From contig NZ_CP072203.1 of assembly GCF_017654315.1 (NCBI RefSeq), positions 2,108,001 to 2,172,000 of the forward strand: a stretch of 64,000 bases of DNA, given 5' to 3'. Each line of letters begins with the position of its first letter. The stretch's first letter is position 1. This document shows positions 57,381-64,000 of the stretch, piece by piece. Origin of the DNA: Gordonia polyisoprenivorans (GTDB taxonomy: Bacteria > Actinomycetota > Actinomycetes > Mycobacteriales > Mycobacteriaceae). A program made the position numbers and the translations under genes. Below the pieces are notes generated by a model, which ran no database searches, had not been told where the DNA came from, and saw only the letters and a list, made by a program, of their open reading frames with translations.

Positions 57381-58319
57381 ATGACTGCATATCCACATGA
57401 CCGCTACGGGCTCATCCGTAGGGATGCCGCTCTGAGGCGTGGCATTTCGGACAGTTGCCGCGCCAACGACGTGAAAGCGGGCCAGTTGATTTCACTCATT
57501 CCGGGCGTCAACGTCGAACCCAGTGCGGATTTCGATGGACATGAAGGTGCCCAGAAGTTGCACCGGCTCAGGGCAATTGCGGTCGCCACCTCGGAGATCG
57601 CACGTCCGTTGCCGCTGAGTCACGCGTCGGCAGCGGCGATGCTCGGACTCCCGCTGCTCAAGCCAGACCTCGCGCGAGTGCACGTCACCACCGGTTTACC
57701 CGGAGGTGGTTCGGTGGGAACTGTCCGCCATCTCCATCCGGCACCTCTCGACCCGGCCGAACTGCGAACCATCGACGGACTCGTGGTGACGTCGCTGGAG
57801 CGAACCGCGATCGATGTCGCAACCATGGGGGATTTCGCGCAGGCGTTCACCGCGTTCGACCAGGCTCTGCGACTCGGAGCCGATCGAGATCAGATGTCAG
57901 AGATGCTGGCGGCGCGTCGTCGACGTGGAGGAAAGGTCGCTCGGGTCGCGTTGACCTCGGCGACGGGGCAGGCTGAAAGTGTCGGGGAGTCGTGGAGTTG
58001 CGCGCAGATCGTCGACGCCCGGTATCCGGCGCCCCGACAGCAGCATGGCATCCGGGTCGCGTCCGGATCGACCTATGTCACCGATTTCGATTGGGAGTGG
58101 CTGGTGGTCGGCGAGTTCGACGGCATGATCAAGTACGGTCGTCTGCGCAGGCCCGGTGAGTCGATTGCCGATGCGGTGATCCGAGAGAAGTTGCGCGAGG
58201 ACGAGATCCGCGACACCGGACCACGGGTCGTCCGCTGGACCTGGAACGACCTCGAAAGGGATGCGTTCATTCCCAGGTTGCATCGCAGACTCGCGCCTCT
58301 CGGCTTTGTCGCCGCGTGA
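57381..58319 (+). CDS. AbiEi-antitoxin-like/DUF559-type protein of unknown function
   Basis: The 312-residue product starts at ATG 57381 (no good ribosome site). The N-terminus (YGLIRRDAALRRG ... GQLISLIPGVNV) resembles the winged-helix domain of type IV AbiEi antitoxins. The C-terminal 80 residues, with YVTDFDWEWLVVGEFDGMIKYG, show a D...E-x-D-x3-K arrangement like that of Vsr/DUF559 nuclease folds. The middle contains HASAAAMLGLPLL and SLERTAIDVA, found in many actinobacterial hypothetical proteins of this kind. No AbiEii-type toxin is adjacent. Two related palindromes bracket the gene, so it may be a mobile cassette. Nuclease activity is unproven. Confidence 0.7.
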   Translation: MTAYPHDRYGLIRRDAALRRGISDSCRANDVKAGQLISLIPGVNVEPSADFDGHEGAQKLHRLRAIAVATSEIARPLPLSHASAAAMLGLPLLKPDLARVHVTTGLPGGGSVGTVRHLHPAPLDPAELRTIDGLVVTSLERTAIDVATMGDFAQAFTAFDQALRLGADRDQMSEMLAARRRRGGKVARVALTSATGQAESVGESWSCAQIVDARYPAPRQQHGIRVASGSTYVTDFDWEWLVVGEFDGMIKYGRLRRPGESIADAVIREKLREDEIRDTGPRVVRWTWNDLERDAFIPRLHRRLAPLGFVAA

Positions 58320-58334
58320 CTGCTCACGACACTT

Positions 58335-58396
58335 CCGCTAGTCGATTTCGTTCCCGCGCAACGAATTCGTTACGCGGGAACGAAACAGTTCAGCGG
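58335..58396. repeat. Palindromic element P, copy 2
   Basis: A 62-base imperfect palindrome with a perfect 13-base inner arm (TTTCGTTCCCGCG and its complement). It aligns with copy 1 over about 43 bases with few changes. It starts 16 bases after the AbiEi-like stop and ends 6 bases before the end of the second fabH gene, so it may also act as a bidirectional terminator. Confidence 0.8.
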
Positions 58397-58402
58397 TAAG
58401 CC

Positions 58403-59473
58403 TCAGCCCAGCTCGTCGAAACTCGTGATCGCCGGCGCCGGTGGGAGAGTGACGATCGCACCCGCATACGACAGTCCCGCACCGAAACCCAGCAGCATCG
58501 CGGTCTGTCCGCCGCGGGCCTTGCCGGTCGCGAGCATCTCCTCCATGGCCAGCGGGATCGACGCCGCCGACGTGTTGCCGGTGTTCTCGATGTCGTTGGC
58601 CATGGGGAGGTCGTCAGGGAATCCGAGGTTCTTCTTCATGAGTTCGTTGATGCGGGCGTTCGCCTGATGGGGGATGAACACCTCGATGTCCTCGATGCCC
58701 ACACCGGAGGTTTCGATGACCGCGGCCAACGCCTTGGGCAGGGTGATCGCCGCCCAGCGGAACACGCGCGGGCCCTGCATCGTCACGACCATCCGGCCGA
58801 CGGGATCACTCTCCGGGTCCTTGTGCTGATACTCCTGCGCGCGGTTCATGTAGGCGGGGATGTCGTAGTTCTGTCCGATGGCCTCGGCGTTTTCACCGTC
58901 GGAACCCCACACGGTGGGGGAGATGCCGTTGTCCTCGCTCGGCCCGACGACGACCGCGCCGGCGCCGTCACCGAAGATGAAGGCGGTGTTGCGGTCGGTG
59001 GGTTCCATGACCACCGACATCGTCTCCACCCCGACCACCAGCACGTACCGCGCCGACCCGGCCCGCACCGTATCGGCCGCCACACCCAGGGCGTACCCGA
59101 ACCCGCCGCAGCCGGCGGCGATGTCGTAGGCGGGGATGCCGTTGAGGCCGATGTCGAAGGCGACGATCGGGCCGCCGTGCGGGATCTTGGTCTTCCAGCT
59201 GTTGGTCGCCAGGATCAGCGCACCGATCTCCTCCTTGGCCACACCGGAGTTGCTGATGGCGCGTACGGCGGCGGCAGCGGCCATCGAGCGGGCACTCTCG
59301 TCGCCACTGATCCAGCGGCGGTTACGAATACCGCTGCGCTCATAGATCCATTCGTCGGTGCTGTCGAGGACCTCGCACACCTCGTCGTTGCTGACCAGCC
59401 GCCTCGGCCGGTACGCGCCGATGCCCAGCATCGCGACATTATGGTGTCCGGTGTTCGCTGCGAGTTTCGCCAC
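58403..59473 (-). CDS. 3-oxoacyl-ACP synthase III paralogue (FabH-like)
   Basis: The 356-residue product starts at GTG 59473 after GAAGGGAA. The triad is present: Cys122 (AGCGGFGYA), His269 (IPHQANAR) and Asn300 (TGNTSAAS). It is collinear with the other FabH up to about residue 200, then has a loop 11 residues longer before the His, in a region (PAYMNRAQEYQHKDPESD) that borders the acyl pocket in the family. I infer a different starter or acceptor preference, for example in a specialised lipid or polyketide pathway. It is not the canonical housekeeping copy. Confidence 0.88.
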   Translation of the reverse strand: MAKLAANTGHHNVAMLGIGAYRPRRLVSNDEVCEVLDSTDEWIYERSGIRNRRWISGDESARSMAAAAAVRAISNSGVAKEEIGALILATNSWKTKIPHGGPIVAFDIGLNGIPAYDIAAGCGGFGYALGVAADTVRAGSARYVLVVGVETMSVVMEPTDRNTAFIFGDGAGAVVVGPSEDNGISPTVWGSDGENAEAIGQNYDIPAYMNRAQEYQHKDPESDPVGRMVVTMQGPRVFRWAAITLPKALAAVIETSGVGIEDIEVFIPHQANARINELMKKNLGFPDDLPMANDIENTGNTSAASIPLAMEEMLATGKARGGQTAMLLGFGAGLSYAGAIVTLPPAPAITSFDELG

Positions 59474-59548
59474 GTGTCGTTCCCTTCGGGTTGCGCCGGG
59501 AGAGATTCTATGTGTTTGTGCTCTCACGCCTTGGCGCCGACGCGGCGA

Positions 59549-60115
59549 TCACCAGGCGTGCACGGTGTTCTGCGCGGACTCCAGACCGGCCGAGAGCAGC
59601 AGTTCGACGGCGTCGGCGCCGTGTTCGATCAGCAGATCGACGTCGGCACGCGCAGCCGACGGAAATGGTTTCAGCACGAAATCTGCCGGATCCTGGCGTC
59701 CCGGTGGCCGCCCGATTCCCAGCCGGACCCGCAGATAGTCGCGGGTGCCGACGGACTGGCTCACCGACCGCAGACCGTTGTGGCCGCCTTCGCCGCCGCC
59801 GCGCTTGAGCCGGACCAGACCGAAATCGATGTCGAGTTCGTCGTGCAGCACGATCAGGTCATCCGGTGAGACCGAATAGAACTTGGCCAGCGGCCCGATC
59901 TGACGACCGACGGTGTTCATGTAGGTCCGCGCCTTGGCCACCAACACCGAACCGCCGGCGAGCGGTATCGATGCGACCTCGGCGCCGGAGCGCTTGTGCA
60001 CCGAATACCGCCCACCGGCGGAGGTGACCAGATGATCGGCGACCATGGCGCCGATGTTGTGGCGTGTCTTCTCGTACTTCGGACCCGGATTACCCAGTCC
60101 GACGATGAGTTTCAC
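59549..60115 (-). CDS. pth: Peptidyl-tRNA hydrolase
   Basis: The 188-residue enzyme frees tRNA from prematurely released peptidyl-tRNA. Motifs: [19 protein letters not shown] with catalytic His about 20, the Asn of [17 protein letters not shown] with Asp about 92, and RLGIGRPPG. It lies directly downstream of rplY on the same strand (nine bases), as in mycobacteria. Confidence 0.96.
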   Translation of the reverse strand: MKLIVGLGNPGPKYEKTRHNIGAMVADHLVTSAGGRYSVHKRSGAEVASIPLAGGSVLVAKARTYMNTVGRQIGPLAKFYSVSPDDLIVLHDELDIDFGLVRLKRGGGEGGHNGLRSVSQSVGTRDYLRVRLGIGRPPGRQDPADFVLKPFPSAARADVDLLIEHGADAVELLLSAGLESAQNTVHAW

Positions 60116-60124
60116 GTGTCAGGG

Positions 60125-60757
60125 TCACTCGGACTCGTCGGCGGATTCCTCGCTGGGCACCTCGGCGCCGGCGTCGACGGCCTCGGCCTCGGCCTCAAGG
60201 TCGGCGGCGCTCGGGGCCTCGTTCACGGCGACGATGAGGGTCTCCGCGTCGGTGACCAGCGTGACGCCCTCGGGCAGCACGAGATCCGAGGCGTGGATCG
60301 CGATGCCGGCTGCCTTGCCCTCGACGTCGACGACGATCTGCTCGGGGATCGAGAGCACGTCGGCCTCGATCTCGATGGTGTTGGCGTCCTGGGTGACCAG
60401 GGTGCCGGGAGCGGCGTCACCCTCGACGACGATGTTGACCTCGACGCTGACCTTCTCGCCGCGCTTGATGACGAGCAGGTCGGCGTGCTCGATGTAGTTG
60501 CGGATCGGGTGGACGTCGACCTGCTTGGTCAGGGCGAGCTGCTTGGTGCCCTCGATGTCGAGATCGAGGACGGCGTTGATGCCGTTGTTGCGCAGGATCG
60601 CGGCGAAATCGCGGGCCGGGAGGTTCAGATGCTGCGGGTCGGAGCCGTGGCCGTAGAGCACGGCGGGGACCTGGCCCTCGCGGCGGGCACGACGTGCGGC
60701 GCCCTTGCCCTTGGCGGTGCGGGTGGTGACGGTCAGGGCGTTGGCTTGAGTGGCCAT
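60125..60757 (-). CDS. rplY: 50S ribosomal protein L25/general stress protein Ctc
   Basis: The 210-residue product starts at ATG 60757, with AGGAG 8 bases before it. It comprises the L25 5S-rRNA-binding domain (about 1-95) and the TL5/CTC C-terminal domain (about 100-190), followed by an acidic Glu/Ala tail. The upstream 292-base gap carries a direct repeat (60953-60988). It is in an operon with pth. Confidence 0.95.
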   Translation of the reverse strand: MATQANALTVTTRTAKGKGAARRARREGQVPAVLYGHGSDPQHLNLPARDFAAILRNNGINAVLDLDIEGTKQLALTKQVDVHPIRNYIEHADLLVIKRGEKVSVEVNIVVEGDAAPGTLVTQDANTIEIEADVLSIPEQIVVDVEGKAAGIAIHASDLVLPEGVTLVTDAETLIVAVNEAPSAADLEAEAEAVDAGAEVPSEESADESE

Positions 60758-60952
60758 GAGACGTTCTCCTCGTGGTGGCGGGACCGGTCGGCCGGTCGTC
60801 GGTGGTGCTTCTCGGCGCGACGGCGCCCAACACCACGGCCCCGTAGGTGCGCACGAGGGCACCGGAGAAGACGTGCGATGGTCGCGCCGATCACGGTGAT
60901 CACTCACCCTCGCCGAGACAACCCGAACAGACTAGCCGATGAGCTGCGCCGA

Positions 60953-60988
60953 TGTCATATCGCGCCGGGTCGGTGTCATCTCGCGCCG
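60953..60988. promoter_or_regulatory. 21-bp-period direct repeat between rplY and the epoxide hydrolase-like gene
   Basis: TGTCATATCGCGCCG (60953-60967) and TGTCATCTCGCGCCG (60974-60988) differ by one base and are spaced two helical turns apart. This is a good candidate for a regulator site in the divergent gap. The remainder of the 292-base gap shows nothing recognisable. Confidence 0.45.
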
Positions 60989-61036
60989 CGCGGGCCCGCC
61001 CCGACGCGATCGTCTGTGCCGTTCACCGGTGCCGGG

Positions 61037-61042
61037 CATACT
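61037..61042 (+). promoter_or_regulatory. -10-like element of the epoxide hydrolase-like gene
   Basis: CATACT ends seven bases before the ATG at 61050; leaderless spacing. Confidence 0.3.
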
Positions 61043-61049
61043 GGCGACC

Positions 61050-61505
61050 ATGACCTCACGCACACCCATCGACATCGTCACCGGCTTCCTCGACAGGCTC
61101 GCACGTGGTGACAGCGCCACCGCCTGCCTCGATCTCGCCGACGCCGTCGTCTACACGAACGTGTCGCTGGCGACCATTCGCGGGCGCAGACCGGTCACCA
61201 AGATCTTCGGTTCGATGGATTCCTCGCCGGTCTCCTTCGACTACCGGATGGTCAACGTGTCCTCCGACGACACCGTCGTGCTGACCGAACGTGTCGACCA
61301 GATCAGTATCGGCCGATTGCGCGTGCAGTTCTGGGTGTGCGGACGGTTCGAGGTGGTCGACGGCCAGATCACAGTGTGGCGGGACTACTTCGATTACTTC
61401 GACATCACCAAGGCGTTCCTGCGCGGCGTGGTCGGGGTGCTCGTCCCGTCGGCTGTGCGTCCGCTGAACGGTCGATCGAAGGTCGGACGTGCTCTCGCCG
61501 AGTGA
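61050..61505 (+). CDS. Limonene-1,2-epoxide hydrolase-like (SnoaL superfamily) protein
   Basis: The 151-residue product has the cone-shaped alpha+beta barrel pattern of LEH proteins: an N-terminal helix PIDIVTGFLDRLARGD, a YTN segment, and WRDYFDYFD (about 108-116), which holds the Arg-Asp pair of the catalytic Asp-Arg-Asp set. Mycobacterial EphG is similar. It probably hydrates an epoxide of a lipid or sterol; the substrate is not known. Confidence 0.83.
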   Translation: MTSRTPIDIVTGFLDRLARGDSATACLDLADAVVYTNVSLATIRGRRPVTKIFGSMDSSPVSFDYRMVNVSSDDTVVLTERVDQISIGRLRVQFWVCGRFEVVDGQITVWRDYFDYFDITKAFLRGVVGVLVPSAVRPLNGRSKVGRALAE

Positions 61506-61518
61506 CGGTGTGAGCGCC

Positions 61519-61524
61519 TAGCAT
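61519..61524 (+). promoter_or_regulatory. -10 element of the TM2-domain gene (leaderless)
   Basis: TAGCAT ends eight bases before the ATG at 61533. It supports this start over the TTG at 61524. Confidence 0.4.
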
Positions 61525-61532
61525 TGCTGCCC

Positions 61533-61955
61533 ATGAGCTACCAGCAACCACCCGCCCACGGTTTCGGACAACCAGCGGGAGGCACGTTTTACGTCAACGT
61601 CCTCGGCCAGGAGCACGGGCCGCTCGGTATCACCGATCTTCAGCACATGGCGCTCGCGGGTCAGCTCAAGAGCAGCACCTTCATCCGCGCTGCCGAATCA
61701 CCCAACCCGTTTCCGGCCGGTCAGATCCCCGGCCTGTTCTCCGACAAGAGCAAGCTCACCGCGGGGCTGCTGCAGATCTTCCTGGGTGGTTTCGGCGTGG
61801 GCCGCTTCTACACCGGCGATGTCGGAATCGCGATCGCGCAGATCGCGGTGACCTGGCTGACCTGCGGTATCGGCGCGATCTGGCCGCTGATCGACGGCAT
61901 CATGATGCTCGTCGGCAAGGTGACCGACTCCGACGGCCGACCGCTGGCCGACTGA
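61533..61955 (+). CDS. GYF_2 plus TM2 domain membrane protein
   Basis: The 140-residue product has an N-terminal GYF_2-like domain (FYVNVLGQEHGPLGITDLQHMALAGQL, about 18-44), then a TM2 domain with LLQIFLGGFGVGRFYTG and a second helix ending in DGIMML. TM2 proteins are small double-pass membrane proteins of unknown role; the GYF_2 part is thought to bind proline-rich peptides. It is 40 bases upstream of the DUF2752 gene and likely co-transcribed with it. Confidence 0.85.
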   Translation: MSYQQPPAHGFGQPAGGTFYVNVLGQEHGPLGITDLQHMALAGQLKSSTFIRAAESPNPFPAGQIPGLFSDKSKLTAGLLQIFLGGFGVGRFYTGDVGIAIAQIAVTWLTCGIGAIWPLIDGIMMLVGKVTDSDGRPLAD

Positions 61956-61995
61956 TCGCCCCGCCTCACCAGCACAGCCTCACCAGGACCTTGAC

Positions 61996-62406
61996 ATGAC
62001 CGCGCACACCGACACCGGCACCCCGAGACTCGCGGCGAGTGAGATCGCCGCCGTCGTGGGGGTTGCCGGTGTCGGTGTGGCGTGCGCATTGAGCCCCGCA
62101 GGAATCGAGCACGGGCCGATCCTGTGTCCGTTCCGTCTGGTCACCGGATTGCCGTGTCCCGGGTGCGGATTGACCCGGTCCTGGGTCTACGGCGTCCACG
62201 GCGACTGGGCGCAGTCCTTTGCCGCGCACCCGTTCGGGCTGCCGATGATCGCGGCGATCCTGGCACTCGCGATCACCGCGGTGATCTGCCGGGTGACCCG
62301 CCGCCGACTACCCCGGCTGGAGCGGTTGCTGTGGAATCCGGTGGCCAAAGTGGTCGTGGCGGCGTGGCTGATCTTCGCGGTGGTGCGGATCATCCTGGTC
62401 ATCTGA
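61996..62406 (+). CDS. DUF2752 membrane protein
   Basis: The 136-residue protein has three hydrophobic segments. The family signature CPFRLVTGLPCPGCGLTRSW (about 35-54) contains three conserved Cys, followed by HPFGLP. The function of DUF2752 is unknown. It is often found beside TM2-domain genes, as here, which suggests the two act together in the membrane. Confidence 0.88.
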   Translation: MTAHTDTGTPRLAASEIAAVVGVAGVGVACALSPAGIEHGPILCPFRLVTGLPCPGCGLTRSWVYGVHGDWAQSFAAHPFGLPMIAAILALAITAVICRVTRRRLPRLERLLWNPVAKVVVAAWLIFAVVRIILVI

Positions 62407-62436
62407 GCGGGGCGGGCGCCGACGCGGGCGCGCAGC

Positions 62437-64000
62437 TCAGTCGAGCACCAGCTCGGGGGAGTACATGTCGATCCAGTGATACAGGTCGAGCACCCGATCC
62501 ATCTGGTTGCGCAGCCCGGTGTCGCAGGTTGCCGCATCGGCGGCGATCATCGCCGACACCGCGTCGCGGTCGACCAGCGCGAACACCTCATGATCGCGCT
62601 CGCCGACCATGTCGGTGAGCTGATCCTGCAGCGTCTGGGTGTACTTGGTGTCCTGTGTGGACGGATACGGGCTCTTGGTGCGGTCGATCACCGACTGCGG
62701 CAACACATGTGACGTCGCGTGGCGCAGCAGGCTCTTCTCCCGGCCGTCGAAGGTCTTCATCGACCACGGGGTGTTGTAGACGTACTCGACGAGCCGGTGG
62801 TCGCAGAACGGGACGCGGACCTCGAGCCCCACGGCCATCGACGCACGATCCTTGCGGTCCAACAACATTCGGACGAATCGCGTCAGGTGGAGATGACTGA
62901 ACCGGCGCATCCGCCGTTCGTCGTCGGATTCACCGTCGACGACGGGGATGGTGGCGAGCGCACTGGCATACTGGTCGGCGATATAGTTCTCGACGTCGAG
63001 ACGCCGTTGGAGATCGCCGGAGAGCATCGCGTGACGATCGCGCGTCATCGCCGAGGAGAAGGCCAGCCACGGGAAAGTGTCTGCGGCGCGGGCATTCTCG
63101 TCGAAGAACCAGCGGTACCCGCCGAAGACCTCGTCGGCCGACTCGCCCGACAGGGCGACCGTCGACTCCGAGCGGATCGCGCGGAACAGCAGGTAGAGCG
63201 AGGTGTCCATGTCGCCGAGCCCGGCGGGGATGTCGCGGGCGCCGATCACCGCACGCCGGACCTCCGGGTCGGTGAGGTCGGCCGGGTTCAGCACGACGTC
63301 ACGGTGCATCGATCCGACATGCGCGGCGACGTCACGCACGAACGGCGAGTCCGGGGTGTCGCGCATCTCGTCGGGGGTGAAGTTCTCTTCCTGTTCGGCG
63401 AAGTCCACCGAATAGCTGTGCACGCGTTGGCCTTCGGAGCCCAGGCGGGCGGCAGCCAAACCGGTCAGGGCGCTGGAGTCCAGGCCGCCGGAGAGCAGTA
63501 CGCAGCGCGGCACGTCGGCGACGAGCTGTCGATCGACGATATCGGTGAGCAACTCGCGAACCGTCGCGACCGACGTCTCGAGGTCGTCGTCGTGGCCGTG
63601 CGCCGGCAACGACCAGTAGGTGCGGGTGCGCAGGCCGTCGCGGCGGACGGTGACGATGGTGCCCGGCTCCACCTCGGAGATGTTGCGCCACAACGACCAT
63701 CCCGGCGCCTTGGTCATCGCGAACAGCTCGCGCAGACCGTCGAGGTCGACGGTGTGGGGGACCAGAGGGTTGGCGAGGATGGCCTTGGGCTCCGAGCCGA
63801 AGACGACGCCGTCGTCGGTGCGGGAGAAGTAGAAGGGCTTGATGCCCAGGCGATCACGCACCATGGTCAGTTCTTCGGTCCGCCCGTCCCAGATGGCGAA
63901 GGCATACATGCCGTTGAGGCGATCGGCCACCTCGGCACCCCACTGCACGTAGCCGCGCAACACCACCTCGGTGTCCGAGTCGGTGACGAATTCGTGTCCG
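62437..64000 (-). CDS. asnB: Asparagine synthase (glutamine-hydrolysing), 5' end outside window
   Basis: About 521 residues are visible; the frame stays open to the window edge, so the N-terminal Cys of the glutaminase domain is missing. The rest of the glutaminase domain (RLNGMYAFAIWDG, DRLGIKPFYF) is followed by the synthetase domain with the ATP-pyrophosphatase loop LSGGLDSSAL (SGGLDS), then ALSGESADEVFGGYRW and VGLEVRVPFCDHRLVEYVY. It makes asparagine from aspartate, glutamine and ATP. Related enzymes amidate cell-wall precursors (LtsA in corynebacteria), so a cell-envelope role is an alternative. Confidence 0.93.
   Translation of the reverse strand, partial: GHEFVTDSDTEVVLRGYVQWGAEVADRLNGMYAFAIWDGRTEELTMVRDRLGIKPFYFSRTDDGVVFGSEPKAILANPLVPHTVDLDGLRELFAMTKAPGWSLWRNISEVEPGTIVTVRRDGLRTRTYWSLPAHGHDDDLETSVATVRELLTDIVDRQLVADVPRCVLLSGGLDSSALTGLAAARLGSEGQRVHSYSVDFAEQEENFTPDEMRDTPDSPFVRDVAAHVGSMHRDVVLNPADLTDPEVRRAVIGARDIPAGLGDMDTSLYLLFRAIRSESTVALSGESADEVFGGYRWFFDENARAADTFPWLAFSSAMTRDRHAMLSGDLQRRLDVENYIADQYASALATIPVVDGESDDERRMRRFSHLHLTRFVRMLLDRKDRASMAVGLEVRVPFCDHRLVEYVYNTPWSMKTFDGREKSLLRHATSHVLPQSVIDRTKSPYPSTQDTKYTQTLQDQLTDMVGERDHEVFALVDRDAVSAMIAADAATCDTGLRNQMDRVLDLYHWIDMYSPELVLD

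Noticed and set aside
57381..58319. Complete type IV AbiE toxin-antitoxin pair
   Set aside because: No nucleotidyltransferase-type AbiEii toxin gene is adjacent, and the C-terminal domain is unlike AbiEi.

Overview
This window is high-GC chromosomal DNA from a mycolic-acid-type actinobacterium. Gordonia or a close relative is the best guess, inferred from codon usage, gene content and gene order; no rRNA was available to test it. The order arcA / pmt-rsmI / pabB-metG / tatD-rpfB-ksgA / ispE / pth-rplY matches, with insertions, the order I recall for Mycobacterium tuberculosis Rv1001 to Rv1015c. That conserved backbone helps to show which genes are later additions. Many genes carry a -10-like TANNNT hexamer 6 to 9 bases before the start codon and no Shine-Dalgarno sequence, so leaderless transcripts look common. 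I used this to choose several starts.

Layout. 1-5.7 kb: a tightly packed plus-strand operon enters from upstream. It encodes a FAD/NAD(P) oxidoreductase (partial), a small membrane protein, a zinc-ribbon plus FHA protein, a CPA2 cation/proton antiporter and a protein kinase homologue whose catalytic loop is degenerate. An active transmembrane Ser/Thr kinase faces it on the other strand (5.7-7.5 kb). 7.5-18 kb: universal stress protein, SoxR, patatin lipase, MFS transporter, arginine deiminase, a GntR regulator with a BCCT osmolyte transporter, TetR and GlxA-type regulators and a chloroperoxidase-like hydrolase. 18-23.4 kb: protein mannosyltransferase, rsmI, pabB and metG. 23.6-30 kb: accessory block with two tandem HSL-family lipases, a GH65 enzyme coupled to a beta-phosphoglucomutase-like HAD protein, and a PhzF-like protein. 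30-38.3 kb: tatD, rpfB, ksgA and ispE, with helR (rifamycin-resistance RNA polymerase motor), an F420-type oxidoreductase and a HAD phosphatase inserted between ksgA and ispE.

38.3-49.5 kb: secreted lipase, ABC-F protein, esterase, cstA with its small partner, second ABC-F protein, EamA exporter with divergent LysR regulator, and a 3-hydroxyisobutyryl-CoA hydrolase. 49.5-51.8 kb: a repeat-rich island made of REP-like hairpin elements, a DUF222/HNH endonuclease gene and a degenerate minisatellite that seems to have grown out of the tail of one REP element. 51.8-64 kb: lipoprotein, prfC, two FabH paralogues bracketing an ABC exporter and a putative AbiEi/DUF559-like gene that is itself bracketed by two related palindromes, then pth, rplY, small stress and membrane genes, and the 3' part of asnB leaving the window.

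The observations most worth following up are the FHA/pseudokinase/antiporter operon, the REP-minisatellite island around the HNH gene, the paired palindromes around the AbiEi-like gene, and the helR insertion with its 12-base stop-codon-linked repeat.
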